Assembly (NCBI RefSeq): GCF_029714945.1
Contig: NZ_CP121634.1
Location: forward strand, 6,779,001 to 6,843,000
Reading direction: 5' to 3'
Source of the DNA: Bradyrhizobium sp. CIAT3101
Lineage (GTDB): Bacteria > Pseudomonadota > Alphaproteobacteria > Rhizobiales > Xanthobacteraceae
Length of the DNA stretch: 64,000 bases
A program made the position numbers and the translations under genes. The notes beneath the pieces are model-generated. The model made no database searches, was not told the DNA's origin, and was given only the letters and a program-made list of their open reading frames with translations. Positions 25,742-34,964 of this stretch are shown here, piece by piece; the first letter of the stretch is position 1; the number at the start of each line of letters is the position of its first letter.

Positions 25742-26098
25742 CTAGCGCCTCAAACGGAGGGGGTTGGGTTGTTCAACTATCGACGGTGTATGCACGCCTG
25801 CATGTATCCCTTGGTGCCACCCCGTCACCTCTACCAGCGTAGAGACCCATTCCTCGGACTTGATCCTCACATCGTTCCCTCTTTGCAGCCAACTTCGGAT
25901 TGTTGGCTTCAAGGCAATGTCGGCGGTAGGGACCGGGGGCATATTGCGCACAGTCTTCTGCATGCCGCTTTCGCTGCCTAAAGCCACGGAGACCGCAATC
26001 AACCCGTGGACTAGGCCTATACGAATGCCTTTCGCCAAAATCGCCATTGCCAACTTCACGCGCAAGTATTCTTTCGCGCCGATATCGACCTTAGTCAC
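25742..26098 (-). CDS. Doubtful hypothetical ORF
   Basis: A 118-codon GTG-started frame with one hydrophobic stretch (LVHGLIAVSVAL) and no family resemblance. An ORF of similar length exists on the opposite strand over the same bases, so neither is secure. Listed because the 525 bp between the neighbouring small genes otherwise hold nothing recognisable. Confidence 0.2.
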   Translation of the reverse strand: MTKVDIGAKEYLRVKLAMAILAKGIRIGLVHGLIAVSVALGSESGMQKTVRNMPPVPTADIALKPTIRSWLQRGNDVRIKSEEWVSTLVEVTGWHQGIHAGVHTPSIVEQPNPLRLRR

Positions 26099-26250
26099 AA
26101 CGCGCGAGCCCCTATATTCCGATCGCTAGCCGGATCGGTGTAATCGACTCTCCGGTGCCGAAAACTAGGTTTCTGGAAATGCGACGCCTATTGACGCCCG
26201 CTTCATCGATGCGCGGAACGTGAAGCGGCCTATATGGCGGGCCCTAGAAG

Positions 26251-26463
26251 CTATTTGTCTTGGGGGGAGCCGAGGTCGGAGTTCGTTCCGATGAGCTTGT
26301 CGATTTCGTCGCGGCATATGGAAATCGCCTGCTCGCGCGAACCGCAAACTGAATTTATGAACGTGATCCCGCCCTCTCGAATGGGGAATATGGTCCACCT
26401 CCAAAGGTCGTCGCCGATCATGTCGATCTTAAACCTGACGTCGCGAAATTTGAATAGCGGCAT
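26251..26463 (-). CDS. Small conserved-type rhizobial protein (70 aa)
   Basis: A 70-residue protein starting MPLFKFRDVRFKIDM. The centre WRWTIFPIREGG and the tail GSREQAISICRDEIDKLIG match the general layout of a common small rhizobial family (aromatic strand, then a helix with EQAI..C..EID), known to me only as hypothetical. The shorter in-frame ATG is chosen because the 25 extra residues upstream are unlike the family. Single beta-sheet domain likely. Confidence 0.5.
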   Translation of the reverse strand: MPLFKFRDVRFKIDMIGDDLWRWTIFPIREGGITFINSVCGSREQAISICRDEIDKLIGTNSDLGSPQDK

Positions 26464-26995
26464 AATCCGAGACCAATGGGAACGGCCAACGGGGCTACCG
26501 TTGCAATTAATCGGCGACAGTAATTCGCACTTGAGCATCGATTAGCTTTGATCGCATTCGTATTCCATCGCGAGGCCCTGTGCAAAGATTACCGCATACG
26601 CAGGGAAACTCCGCGAGATATCCGGCGGGCCGCCCTTGGCAAGACGCCCGGTGCGCCAGTTGATCTTGGGACTTCTTGGCTAGCTTCGCGCATTCGCTCA
26701 CCACCAGCACGGCCCGCTCCCCCGAGAATGGACCCCGATCCGAACACATTGTTACTGCATCCTCTTGAACAATTTCGGCCAGACTCAGCATCTATCCACG
26801 CAGTTGAAGGGCGTGGATGGCAAAGCGCTCAAACACCCCAAACAATTCGAGCATTGGCTGCAAAAGAAGCCTTTCTGGTTACGCCCGTCCCCTACCGCGA
26901 CAATAAATTTGGGAAATAAATCCCGGATCTTAATTTAAGTGGAACAAATTTAGCCAATTCTCGATTATATGCGGATTGAACCGGAGTTTGGTTCC
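26464..26995. other. Gene-poor stretch
   Basis: Several overlapping frames of 90-125 codons exist on both strands, but none has a convincing ribosome site or family-like sequence. Nothing else recognised. Confidence 0.4.
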
Positions 26996-27166
26996 ATGCA
27001 AGACGAAGAACTGGCTCTTAAGGCGGTGAGCGATGCGCAGCGGATCTTGGAAGAATACCTGAAGCCGCAGCCCCGCAACAACGAGCGCGCCATTCTCGAC
27101 CAACTGGTAGAAGTTTTGGAGCGCCCTGATCTTATTGTAGCGGTTGGTCGAATGCATCACCGGTAG
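26996..27166 (+). CDS. Small helical protein (56 aa)
   Basis: Starts MQDEELALKAVSDAQRILEEYL and carries NNERAILDQLVEVLERPDLI before VGRMHHR. The two-helix pattern (A..DAQRIL.EY...P and ILDQL.EVLER) is typical of a widespread small rhizobial hypothetical family (recollection). An in-frame start at 26969 would add nine residues. Its 3' end overlaps the convergent gene below by 35 bases. Confidence 0.5.
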   Translation: MQDEELALKAVSDAQRILEEYLKPQPRNNERAILDQLVEVLERPDLIVAVGRMHHR

Positions 27167-27299
27167 CTAGGCGCGCAAGCTTCAGCCATTCGTCAGCGAG
27201 CGCCAGCCAAGCTTCCTCATCTGCACGGTTACGTGCACTGGCGGCGCGACTCTGGCACTCTTCCGCAAACCGCACGTACTTTTCAGTCTCGCCAGCCAT
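27132..27299 (-). CDS. Small helical protein (55 aa)
   Basis: Reads MAGETEKYVRFAEECQSRA, then NRADEEAWLALADEWLKLARLATG and ends in PLQ. The YxxFAEEC...ADEWLKLA pattern is a very common tiny rhizobial family of two helices, usually annotated hypothetical. Convergent with the gene at 26996. Too short for standard ORF cut-offs. Function unknown. Confidence 0.55.
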   Translation of the reverse strand: MAGETEKYVRFAEECQSRAASARNRADEEAWLALADEWLKLARLATGDAFDQPLQ

Positions 27300-27424
27300 G
27301 AGAATCAATACGCACGCTCGCTGAAATGGTTTCAGGCTAAATGGCGCTTGGGTCGCGATTGGCTTGAGCCAGTTCCAATAAGACTAACTGTCGCCCGGAC
27401 TATGCATCGCCCCCAGGGCTGGAT

Positions 27425-27462
27425 GCCGCCGGCCGCGACATTTTTAAGCGGGCGGCGTTTTT
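27425..27462 (+). terminator. Possible rho-independent terminator
   Basis: GCCGCC-ggc-CGC pairs with GCGGGCGGC across an 11-base loop and is followed by GTTTTT. The bulge weakens it. It lies in the 470-bp stretch between small genes (27300-27769), where I see no other feature. Confidence 0.3.
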
Positions 27463-27769
27463 GCCCCCCGCAACCGCAAAGGCCCCAGTCCGGGGCTGGC
27501 GCGACTGGAGCCTTCAACCGGCTGATTTGCTGGCTACTGGAGCTAACCGACTGACTATTACTGTACGCCCATACGGCGCCGACGTCGTGATTCAGTCGGA
27601 CGAGCCTTTCTCGATCGCACGAACACGCGCTATCGGGATTCAGCAGCTCCTCTTTTTCAGTGGTTTTGACTCTTCAACTGCTTGCCCGTGCCGGTCGAGG
27701 GCCCTTCCCTGTAACACCTCGCGCGCGTTCAAGCGCCAGCGCAGGAGCCCAACTGGCGCGATGTCGTCC

Positions 27770-27925
27770 TCAATTGATCCAATATTGCGTGTCAGCAGGA
27801 ATTCTGCGACCGAACGCTTGCTCCAGACGACGTTGCATGTTCTCAATTATGGCAATCCGTTCTTCAATCGCTTCAATGGAAGTCAGGCGGCAATTGTTTT
27901 TGCGGCTCTCGACTGTTCTTTTCAT
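27770..27925 (-). CDS. Small helical protein (51 aa)
   Basis: Starts MKRTVESRKNNCRLTSIEAI and continues with an amphipathic helix (ERIAIIENMQRRLEQAFG) to DTQYWIN. The ATG is preceded by GAGGGAACA, a good ribosome site, favouring this start over a 46-residue longer in-frame version. No function known. Confidence 0.5.
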   Translation of the reverse strand: MKRTVESRKNNCRLTSIEAIEERIAIIENMQRRLEQAFGRRIPADTQYWIN

Positions 27926-28131
27926 TGTTCCCTCGTATTTATTTGAAATGGGCCGCAAGACGGCACTGTCTTGCGGCCCCCGGGAATCAAAAATCTGTAG
28001 GTGAAATATCGCCAGCCCCGGTGCACTTAGGCCTATAGCCGCACCACATCTCAAGCAATTCAAAACGTGCGTTTACTTTAATAGGCAGCGCAAATGTTGC
28101 TGTGGCGACACTTCAAAGCGCAGAATGAGAA

Positions 28132-28512
28132 ATGGCTGACCAATCTGGATCGCGATCGGATGCTGCGACCTGGAACCATGGGGATGCGAGGACAAAGGCT
28201 GCAGCAGGAAATCCACTTGATTTAACAAACATTTACGCGTGGAGCCCGTTGGAGTGCCACCTTGTGCGGGATAGGGCCGCCCAAGTGACCAACGCGAGAC
28301 GGCGCCTCCCTGACATCAATGGTATCATCGCGCTCGAACCGATGAGGCAGAGCGAAGATCCTGTCGAGATTCAAATATCAACCGAATTCAGAGCGAATTC
28401 CAGCAAGGGGCTGCTCGGTGCCCCGAGGAAGACTGGAACTCCACTGGAGTCGAATGGCACCTTTGACAATTCGAGAGCCGCAATGGCATATTTAATTTGC
28501 GCGCTAAATTAA
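28132..28512 (+). CDS. Doubtful hypothetical ORF
   Basis: A 126-codon frame starting MADQSGSRSDAATW, low in complexity and hydrophilic, no recognisable domain. No good ribosome site is visible. It may be non-coding. Confidence 0.25.
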   Translation: MADQSGSRSDAATWNHGDARTKAAAGNPLDLTNIYAWSPLECHLVRDRAAQVTNARRRLPDINGIIALEPMRQSEDPVEIQISTEFRANSSKGLLGAPRKTGTPLESNGTFDNSRAAMAYLICALN

Positions 28513-28657
28513 ATGACATCGAATTATTTATCAAGGATGGTCAATTTCATGCCCATACTCGGCTACTGGCCACGCGCGCCTCGCTTCTATTCACGCAAGG
28601 GGTGGACCGGCCTCGCTGAGATCTCGGCCACTACGGTCCCTGTCCGTGTTTAGGTCA

Positions 28658-29008
28658 ATGCAACAAAAGCTGTTTCCTGTCGCCGCCTGGACTGTATTTG
28701 GGCTAATTGTCCTTGCAACACTCTCACCAATCGGACTTCGTCCGCAGACGGGTCACGTCGGCATCGAACGTTTTGCAGCTTTTTGCGCGCTTGGAACACT
28801 ATACGTTGCAGCTTACCCTCATCGCTTCGTCCAGATCATAGCGCTCGTTCCGGCGGCAGCCTTCACGCTTGAGTTGCTGCAACACCTGACTCCAGATCGT
28901 CATGGGCATTTGATTGATGCAATAGAGAAGATCGTCGGCGCGTTGGTGGGCTGCGGTTTTGCTCGGCTCTATCAAACTCTCGCTCGAGGTCAACCGCCAC
29001 ACTCTTGA
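28658..29008 (+). CDS. VanZ-like small membrane protein
   Basis: A 116-residue protein with three to four hydrophobic segments. TLSPIGLRPQTGHVGIERFAAF followed by LELLQHLTPDRHGHLIDAIEKIVG matches the VanZ-like layout seen in rhizobial surface loci, where the ELLQ...GR/H..D..D motif is typical. Start at ATG 28658 after AGG; GTG at 28646 is possible. Function of the family in these bacteria is unclear. Confidence 0.65.
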   Translation: MQQKLFPVAAWTVFGLIVLATLSPIGLRPQTGHVGIERFAAFCALGTLYVAAYPHRFVQIIALVPAAAFTLELLQHLTPDRHGHLIDAIEKIVGALVGCGFARLYQTLARGQPPHS

Positions 29009-29593
29009 GGAACATTCGCCTCCGATTGCTTGCTTGACCTTCAAAAGTAAGCATCAGAGCAACGATCGAAAAGGTCTGAGTTTCGTCGAGATCGACGTAA
29101 GCAAGCATCCGAAATCGACGAAAATTGCACGATTGTTAAACAGACTGACGACGCGCATAGGAAGCTGGAAGGTCGTCATCGAGCCTTTCGCGAGCGATTT
29201 CATGCTCTGCGATAACCAAGACGAAGCTCGCACGAGCTGCAGCCTGTATCCGGCGGTTTGAGTTCTCCCGAGCTAACGCGGCCGATTGCAACCGCGGCAT
29301 CACGGGTCTTCGTTTCCACTCGCCCTTTCTCTGTCGACTGGCGCGACGAGCGTTCGCGGGTTACTTGACCTAGTCACGCCAAGACGACTATGCGCAACCT
29401 GGCCGCAACGTGCGGAGCTACTAAGGCATGCCGAATTCAGGGAAGTGGAGTATTCGCCAGCCTCGGTGGTCGAGCGCTGGCCAGATCCGGCCAAAATAGT
29501 GTAAATTGATCGCCGCGCAGGAAGTGTAGCCAACGACCCACTTGGTAGGCTTCGCGGGCAGCGGGAGGTACCGGACGTCTCACGGGGCGTCTT
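29009..29593. other. Gene-poor stretch
   Basis: 585 bp between the VanZ-like gene and the glycosyltransferase. Only poor short frames on both strands; no RNA gene or clear hairpin recognised. Confidence 0.4.
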
Positions 29594-30832
29594 TCAGCTC
29601 AACTTGCGAGGTGGCCGAATTCGTATCTCGTGCGACGACAATTGGTGGGAGCGCTCAGCGATCGCATCGCGATATAACTCCGCGTAGCTGTCAGCTACGA
29701 TGGTGGCTGTGAAGCGTGACCGTATTCGAGCTAGGGATTTCTCGCGGGCTCGAGCAAGGAACTCAGGGTCAGCGACGAAGCGTTCGATCGCCCAGGCCAA
29801 GCCATCCTCGTCCTTCGGCTCTACAATGATACCTGTTACTTCGTCATCAATGATGTCAGGGACACCTGACCATCGCGTGCCAATTGCCGGTAGGCCCAGA
29901 GCCATCCCCTCAAGAAGGCAAAGAGGATACATTTCTCCGGGCTCATAGGTCGGCAAAACTATCACTTTTGCGTCACGTAGAAGCCTAGGTACCTCTCGGT
30001 GGTCAACCTTGCCTTTGCATGAGACAATTTTCCGCAAACCAAGGCGGTCAATTTCTTGTTCGATCTCGTCACGCGTCGGCCCGTCACCAATGAATACCGC
30101 ACGAATTTTCGGATAGCGCGGCGAGAGCTTGGCGAGCGCACGTAGACACTCGCCATGCCCTTTGCCGGCCACCATACGCGCGACCAACACGAGCGTAAAT
30201 TCGTCCTCAGCCGAAGGCATTGAAGCGCCAGAGAAGAGCTCTTCGTCGACACAGAATGGAATGACCTTGGACTGATCCGCAGGGACCCCCTCGGCGGTCA
30301 TCTCAGCTAGAGCGGCCTCGTACGGCATAACAATTCTCGAAGCTATTCGTCTCTCCATCCAGAACGTGACCTCTGCAAGCAAATCACGCTGCGGCGCAAA
30401 CCAGCTCAAGGTGCCATGATGCGTAACGACAACCGGCTTGCGGGCAAGGGCAGCAGCAACGAATCCGTCAAGGCCCGAAAGTCCGACCGCCTGAATGTGA
30501 AGAACGTCATTGTCCTTAAGCAACGCATAGAGCGCCTGAACTCGTCGAATACGCAACATCGCAGTCGCGACTTTTCGTGGAACGCGGCGTGAGACGACTT
30601 CCCGTTTTGGAAGATCGTGCACGACCACGCCGTGTTCACCCGCAATCCTTCGGACTTCCAGTCGATTGCTGAGCTCCATGACAATCGACGGAGTAAATCC
30701 GCGACGTTTCTGCGCGGCGACGAGTTGCAGAATAAACGTCTCAACGCCTGTCATGCCGAAATTCGTGCCCATGTAGTGTAGAACACGAACCGCTCGGCGG
30801 TGCTCCCACCGAGCCCCACACGTCAAACGCAT
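29594..30832 (-). CDS. GT4-family glycosyltransferase
   Basis: A GT-B glycosyltransferase of family 4, probably adding a sugar to a surface polysaccharide or lipid-linked precursor at the cytoplasmic face. Seen: the acceptor-domain glycine loop in LHYMGTNFGMTGVETF, the mid-protein linker LVLVARMVAGKGHGECL, FIGDGPTRDEIEQ, and the donor-site E-x7-E motif in YEPGEMYPLCLLEGMALGLPAIGT. The frame is open up to a TTG at 31015, giving a 61-residue extension with a strong hydrophobic helix; no good ribosome site distinguishes the two, and the ATG at 30832 is a cautious choice. Isolated from the main polysaccharide cluster. Confidence 0.82.
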   Translation of the reverse strand: MRLTCGARWEHRRAVRVLHYMGTNFGMTGVETFILQLVAAQKRRGFTPSIVMELSNRLEVRRIAGEHGVVVHDLPKREVVSRRVPRKVATAMLRIRRVQALYALLKDNDVLHIQAVGLSGLDGFVAAALARKPVVVTHHGTLSWFAPQRDLLAEVTFWMERRIASRIVMPYEAALAEMTAEGVPADQSKVIPFCVDEELFSGASMPSAEDEFTLVLVARMVAGKGHGECLRALAKLSPRYPKIRAVFIGDGPTRDEIEQEIDRLGLRKIVSCKGKVDHREVPRLLRDAKVIVLPTYEPGEMYPLCLLEGMALGLPAIGTRWSGVPDIIDDEVTGIIVEPKDEDGLAWAIERFVADPEFLARAREKSLARIRSRFTATIVADSYAELYRDAIAERSHQLSSHEIRIRPPRKLS

Positions 30833-31015
30833 CGCGGGTAGCCCAACTGAGGCGAGTTGTCCTAAAAAGACGCCATCGGCCCTTACGAAGGACGGTTGAT
30901 CGGCAAAATCAATCTCAAGTAGCGCAATGACGCCCGTCAGGTCGGATAAAAACAGCCCTCCCACTATCAAGCCCGAAAAACAGGCGATAAATATCGCTAA
31001 TCCAGCCAGTTTCAA

Positions 31016-31395
31016 AACCGATTGCTCTCAGGTTGAAATGGTCAACATTCAAGCATAACCGATCAACCGAAAGCATCGCTGCGGCTTAATGGCGCAAAGG
31101 GCGAATTACAACGTCGCAAGCAGCCAGCGCGTCGAACGAAACACCACGCACCCGAAAATTCACTTCAACCAAAGCGAGTAGGCAAGCCGCGGGATACCGT
31201 CGCTTGACCCTAAGTTATGGAACCAGTTCTCCGCGCCGCCCGCCATCGGCTTGTAAGCATCAACACTTCGAAGCGTCGCAAGATGCAATTAATCGCGGCC
31301 GCGTCGCGGTCATTATATCGTAAAATTGATTTACCGTGTTTCGATCTCCCCCTATCGGCAATCCGGCGGTAGGCGCTAGTATACGTCTGTTAAAT
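31016..31395. other. Non-coding stretch before the tRNA
   Basis: 380 bp with no plausible gene. It holds the presumed promoter of the glycosyltransferase on one side and of the tRNA on the other. Confidence 0.4.
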
Positions 31396-31471
31396 GCCGG
31401 TTTAGCTCAGGGTTAGAGCGCCGCCATCGTATGGCGGAGGTCGGGAGTTCAAGTCTCTTCAACCGGCACCA
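31396..31471 (+). tRNA. tRNA-Thr (CGT), with an extra base in the T arm
   Basis: Acceptor GCCGGTT pairs perfectly with AACCGGC, followed by A and an encoded CCA. D stem GCTC/GAGC with loop AGGGTTA, anticodon stem CCGCC/GGCGG perfect with loop ATCGTAT (anticodon CGT, threonine), variable AGGTC. The T arm is GGGAG-TTCAAGT-CTCTTC: one T too many (31458/31459) between stem and acceptor compared with the expected CTCTC. The D loop is also one base short. It may be a functional but odd tRNA or a degenerating island copy. Confidence 0.75.
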
Positions 31472-31549
31472 ATTGTGGCGCAGGCTTCATTCGTATGCCC
31501 GTCTCGGCTTCGGCCGGATACTCAACTGATGCGTTGGGCCCCGCGAATC

Positions 31550-31792
31550 TTACTCCACGAATTCAACCCCGATTCGGTTCTCGCTGGACCAAATCAGACG
31601 ACACTCTCTGATGACGCGATCGCTCCCAAGCATCAATTTGAAGCGCGATTCTATGAAACGCTTCTCCGGCAGCTCGATCGCGGCCCCACTTGCAGAAATG
31701 TTCAGGACTCGACACTGCAAACTGGATCCATCGCCAGAGATATAGCCAATCTCATCGATGTCAGCTCGCTGTTGTCTGCGACGCTCGTGCAT
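31550..31792 (-). CDS. PilZ-domain protein (80 aa)
   Basis: An 80-residue stand-alone PilZ-like protein. MHERRRQQRADIDEIG gives the RxxxR region and NISASGAAIEL the D/NxSxxG motif, followed by the usual strands ending NRIGVEFVE. PilZ domains bind cyclic di-GMP, though very short rhizobial forms may have other roles. GGCGGAG precedes the ATG at 31792; the longer in-frame version lacks support. Could link c-di-GMP to the polysaccharide functions nearby (inference). Confidence 0.7.
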   Translation of the reverse strand: MHERRRQQRADIDEIGYISGDGSSLQCRVLNISASGAAIELPEKRFIESRFKLMLGSDRVIRECRLIWSSENRIGVEFVE

Positions 31793-31882
31793 CAGATCTC
31801 CGCCCCGTCGCCTATGTGAACTGACTTGGCGAGCTGACTGCAAGCGACAGCATTTGGCGGCCCCCGGAGTAGATCCGCGACT

Positions 31883-32098
31883 TCACGTAGGTAACCGCTT
31901 CTGCAAAAGCTCGAACTGTCGAGCAATTTGTAAAGCGAGTCTGGATCGCTCCTTCTGCAAAGCCATCTCTTGCTCACCCACATCGTGGCCGTCACGTTCA
32001 AGCACTTCTATCAACGCCAGTTGATCTTCGATGAGTTGCTGGCGCTGAGCGATTTCTCGAGCCAGCTCAGATAAATCATGTTCAATTGCCGAGCTCAT
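31883..32098 (-). CDS. Small coiled-coil protein (71 aa)
   Basis: Starts MSSAIEHDLSELAREIAQRQ and is almost entirely heptad-like helix (QLIEDQLALIEVLERDG, then KERSRLALQIARQFELLQKRL). The ribosome site is weak. Lies 90 bp upstream of the PilZ gene on the same strand, so the two may be co-transcribed. Function unknown. Confidence 0.5.
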   Translation of the reverse strand: MSSAIEHDLSELAREIAQRQQLIEDQLALIEVLERDGHDVGEQEMALQKERSRLALQIARQFELLQKRLPT

Positions 32099-32682
32099 CG
32101 CAATACTCTGATCGGCGCCATTATGAAGCACGACGGTAGTTCGAAATGCCTACGCGAATCTTTTCAGATCACTTCGAATCGAAGTCTACAGCAAGACAAA
32201 TTCGGCGTCGATCTATAGGGTGGGTCTTCGAGACTTGGCGTATCGAATATCCCACTAAGCTCCGTCGTCTACTCACCGCGTTAAAGCGGTTCGGGCTCGC
32301 GACCCGTGCGTCCAAGCCGCTCACGCGCGCGTTGAACTCGCCGTAGACTGGTCTAACGGTTTCACGTCAGATACTACCCGATCTCACCGACCGGCGCCCC
32401 TGGCGAAGTACCGTGCGGGGTGTCCTCTCTCCGGAGGGGCGCACGATCGCGTTGTCGATCAAGCCAAACTGCAAACGAGCACCCGCGTAAGCTTGCCTTG
32501 CGTGAGGCCGCCTTGTCATTCCGCCCGGCACCTATGTCAGGCCTACACGGGCGCGGATCCAGCTCGACGTCGATCTGCCTGCCGAACACGATCACCTCAT
32601 TATCGTTGTAGGAATTGCGTTCGTCCTTCCAGGTCGTAAGAAACGATAGCTATTCCCTCGAACCCAGGTGCGATCGCTCAGT
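32099..32682. other. Gene-poor stretch
   Basis: 584 bp with only unconvincing short frames on both strands. No repeat or RNA gene recognised. Confidence 0.4.
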
Positions 32683-33234
32683 CTACCTGCGAGCAACAAC
32701 GCGTTCAGAAGAAACTCGGTCAAGCGCGGAACGCAGCTCGACAAGATCCGTGAAGACATCAGCCTGTCGCCGCAATTCATCGGCAATCATCGACGGCACG
32801 CTGGCAGCGGTTGAGACAACAGTTACCCTCACACCACGACGCTGCATCGCCTCAACGAGCGATCGGAAATCGCCATCGCCCGAGAACAACACCATCTGAT
32901 CTATGTGTTTGGCGATTTCCATGGCGTCCACCGTAAGATCAACGAGCATGTTCGCTTTGACTTTGCGGCGACCGGAACTGTCAATGAACTCTCTTGTCGT
33001 CCTGGTGACAACTGTATACCCGTTATATTCAAGCCAATCGACAAAAGGACGGGCTGACGAGTACTCCTGATCCTCAACGAGCGCGGTATAGTAAAAGGCT
33101 CGTAGGAGGCCCCCATGCCCTTGAAATTCCCTCAACAAGCGCATGTAGTCGATGTCGAATTTCAGACTCTTTGCCGCGGCACGCAGGCTTGGTCCATCGA
33201 TGAAGATTGCAAGCCTGTTTGATGAGCACGACAT
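32683..33234 (-). CDS. NYN-domain (LabA/DUF88-like) putative RNase
   Basis: A 183-residue NYN domain protein, a PIN-like nuclease fold. Seen: the N-terminal strand AIFIDGPSLRAAAKSL with the first aspartate, VDLTVDAMEIA with the second, and LFSGDGDFRSLVEAMQRRG with the paired aspartates that complete the metal site. All acidic residues expected for catalysis are present, so it is probably active on RNA. GAGAGG lies seven bases before the ATG. A 51-residue ORF ends 21 bp upstream on the same strand. Confidence 0.8.
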   Translation of the reverse strand: MSCSSNRLAIFIDGPSLRAAAKSLKFDIDYMRLLREFQGHGGLLRAFYYTALVEDQEYSSARPFVDWLEYNGYTVVTRTTREFIDSSGRRKVKANMLVDLTVDAMEIAKHIDQMVLFSGDGDFRSLVEAMQRRGVRVTVVSTAASVPSMIADELRRQADVFTDLVELRSALDRVSSERVVARR

Positions 33235-33255
33235 CTTTATAACCTCTCGCGAGCG

Positions 33256-33411
33256 TTACGCTCCGATCTCGCGCAAATGACGCTTGATATCCACTTCGGC
33301 TCCAGAGATGGTCGAGACGACCCTACGCTCCGCGACTGCAGAATTGGAAAGATCGCGCGCGCAAACTAGCGCCATCGCTCCAACGAGAATGGCAACGCCG
33401 AGCCTGTGCAC
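33256..33411 (-). CDS. Small possible exported/anchored protein (51 aa)
   Basis: GTG-started frame beginning MHRLGVAILVGAMALV, a short hydrophobic leader, then a polar tail (NSAVAERRVVSTISGAEVDI) ending REIGA. GGGACGC precedes the GTG. It ends 21 bp before the NYN gene and may be co-transcribed with it. Function unknown. Confidence 0.4.
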   Translation of the reverse strand: MHRLGVAILVGAMALVCARDLSNSAVAERRVVSTISGAEVDIKRHLREIGA

Positions 33412-33490
33412 GAAAGCGTCCCGACAACTTCATCGCAAAAAGATCAGGCAGATCAAACGAGCCTGCGCGCTTCTTGGCGCGACACTTCGA

Positions 33491-33706
33491 TCATAGAGCT
33501 AGGTCGTATGGATGTCGCTTGGCTAGATTGATATCGACGTAGCCGTCAGGGCCAATCCACTCGTGCGGGCAATATGCGAGAGACAGAGGATCGACCTCAA
33601 GCCCATCTCGCGCAATTGCATCTCGCCTTCCCATACGGTCGACCCACTCCCGCTGCCCAGTCGCCTCGTTCAGACGGACAGCGTCATACACGGCGGCATC
33701 GTTCAT
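33491..33706 (-). CDS. Hypothetical protein (71 aa)
   Basis: Starts MNDAAVYDAVRLNEATGQRE; later parts read DGLEVDPLSLAYCPHEWIG and YVDINLAKRHPYDLAL. Composition is protein-like and compact but no family is recognised. The ribosome site is weak; a TTG and GTG lie slightly upstream in frame. Confidence 0.4.
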   Translation of the reverse strand: MNDAAVYDAVRLNEATGQREWVDRMGRRDAIARDGLEVDPLSLAYCPHEWIGPDGYVDINLAKRHPYDLAL

Positions 33707-34496
33707 CACTGCGATCACCAAAATACCTAAACCTAAAAACTTCTTCGAAAGACTACGCCGCGCACTCGATAAAGCAAGCGTTCATCGTCCTCGATTCTTC
33801 TTAGCCGAAGCATGCGCAGAATGAGAACACGGTCGTTCGGGAAGAACCACCCTACAGTTCGCCATGCAGTCCGAACAGTTGCACAGACCTCCCGACGGTT
33901 GTCTCGTTGCACAATCCATCGAGGCGTAGCGCGTTGTGTAAAGCAAGATCGCAGTGCAGCGAATTTGAAGTACTTATAGCGCAACCTATGTCCCCACAGC
34001 CTCGCCCACCGCGAATAATTGCGAGGCAACGGAGGATTAGGCAAGACACCTCCGGGCTTGTGATTTCCTGCCAGGCCGTGATCACGCGCAATGGCCGCAA
34101 GCCCTCATACCGCTGGGCTCGGACGCCTCTAGGAGTGTGCCGCGGGAATCAAAAATCATAGCAATTCAGCTGGACACCTGACTTAGATCTGGAAAGCTGG
34201 AAAATCATAAATTGCTGGGCCTCGTGCCGTTGCACGATGGGATGGGGTGTCCGACAAAGCGCATGCGCTGAATGCCGGCATCGCGGCCCGTTCCTGGGCT
34301 TTTTCAATTCGCTAGCCGCTCTTCTGACATGGCCGCGTAGCTTAGCGCTGGGCCATCCAAGCTACGCAACAGGAACCTTGCCTCTAAATGCACCGACATT
34401 GCATCAACAAAGCAGCCGCCATCTGGCCTTCAAAGATGCGCATCGACTAGTTAAATGCAGCTGATATGATTCTGCCGGACCGCACGCCAAGCACTT
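33707..34496. other. Gene-poor stretch with one hairpin
   Basis: 790 bp without a convincing gene. A perfect 9-bp inverted repeat, GCGTAGCTT (34335-34343) and AAGCTACGC (34359-34367), could form a hairpin with a 15-base loop; it is not followed by a T run. Confidence 0.4.
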
Positions 34497-34658
34497 TCAC
34501 TTCTCGTGCTTCTTGAGCTCAAGGTCGGGCTCCCGACGTTCGACCTTCCTCTCCTCCTCCGATTCGTTGCGGCGTCGCGAAGAAAGGCGGAGCTCGAGAT
34601 CTGCTACGACCTTTCGCAAACGCTTCAATTCATGATAGCGGCGGTCCAAGTCCCCAGA
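34497..34658 (-). CDS. Small charged coiled-coil protein (53 aa)
   Basis: Starts MSGDLDRRYHELKRLRKVV and runs as a highly charged helix (ESEEERKVERREPDLELKK). GGAATTTG precedes the ATG. Resembles the neighbouring small helical proteins in style; the sequence DDLEQRYREVCCLRRQV of the gene at 37823 is similar in layout. Function unknown. Confidence 0.45.
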   Translation of the reverse strand, partial: SGDLDRRYHELKRLRKVVADLELRLSSRRRNESEEERKVERREPDLELKKHEK

Positions 34659-34964
34659 CATCAAATTCCAACTACTCAAATAAACTCTGACGAATTTTCG
34701 CGGGCAAGCATCCTAGAGGCACCAGACTCCCTCCAAGGCAAGGAGGGGCGGCGTAAGCTTGGTCGACATGAAATTTCGTAAGCGCCTTTAGCGCCCGCGC
34801 CAGCAACACTCCGAAACAAATTAACTGACCCATGATTTAAATCAACTGATATAATACCGGTAGAACAAATGATTTAAAAGCTAATTATTTAGTTAATTTC
34901 ACCCTCCGCAAGCACCGGCCACTACGCCGGATCGACATTTTTGGATTCAGTCGAGGTTGCTGCC
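34659..34964. other. Intergenic, AT-rich before the cupin-like gene
   Basis: AT-rich stretch at about 34810-34900 with TATAAT at 34850-34855 that could be the -10 of the downstream gene. No gene seen. Confidence 0.35.

Noticed and set aside
27640..27846. 68-codon minus frame overlapping the small gene at 27770
   Set aside because: No ribosome site, and it conflicts with a better-supported start having GAGGGAACA.
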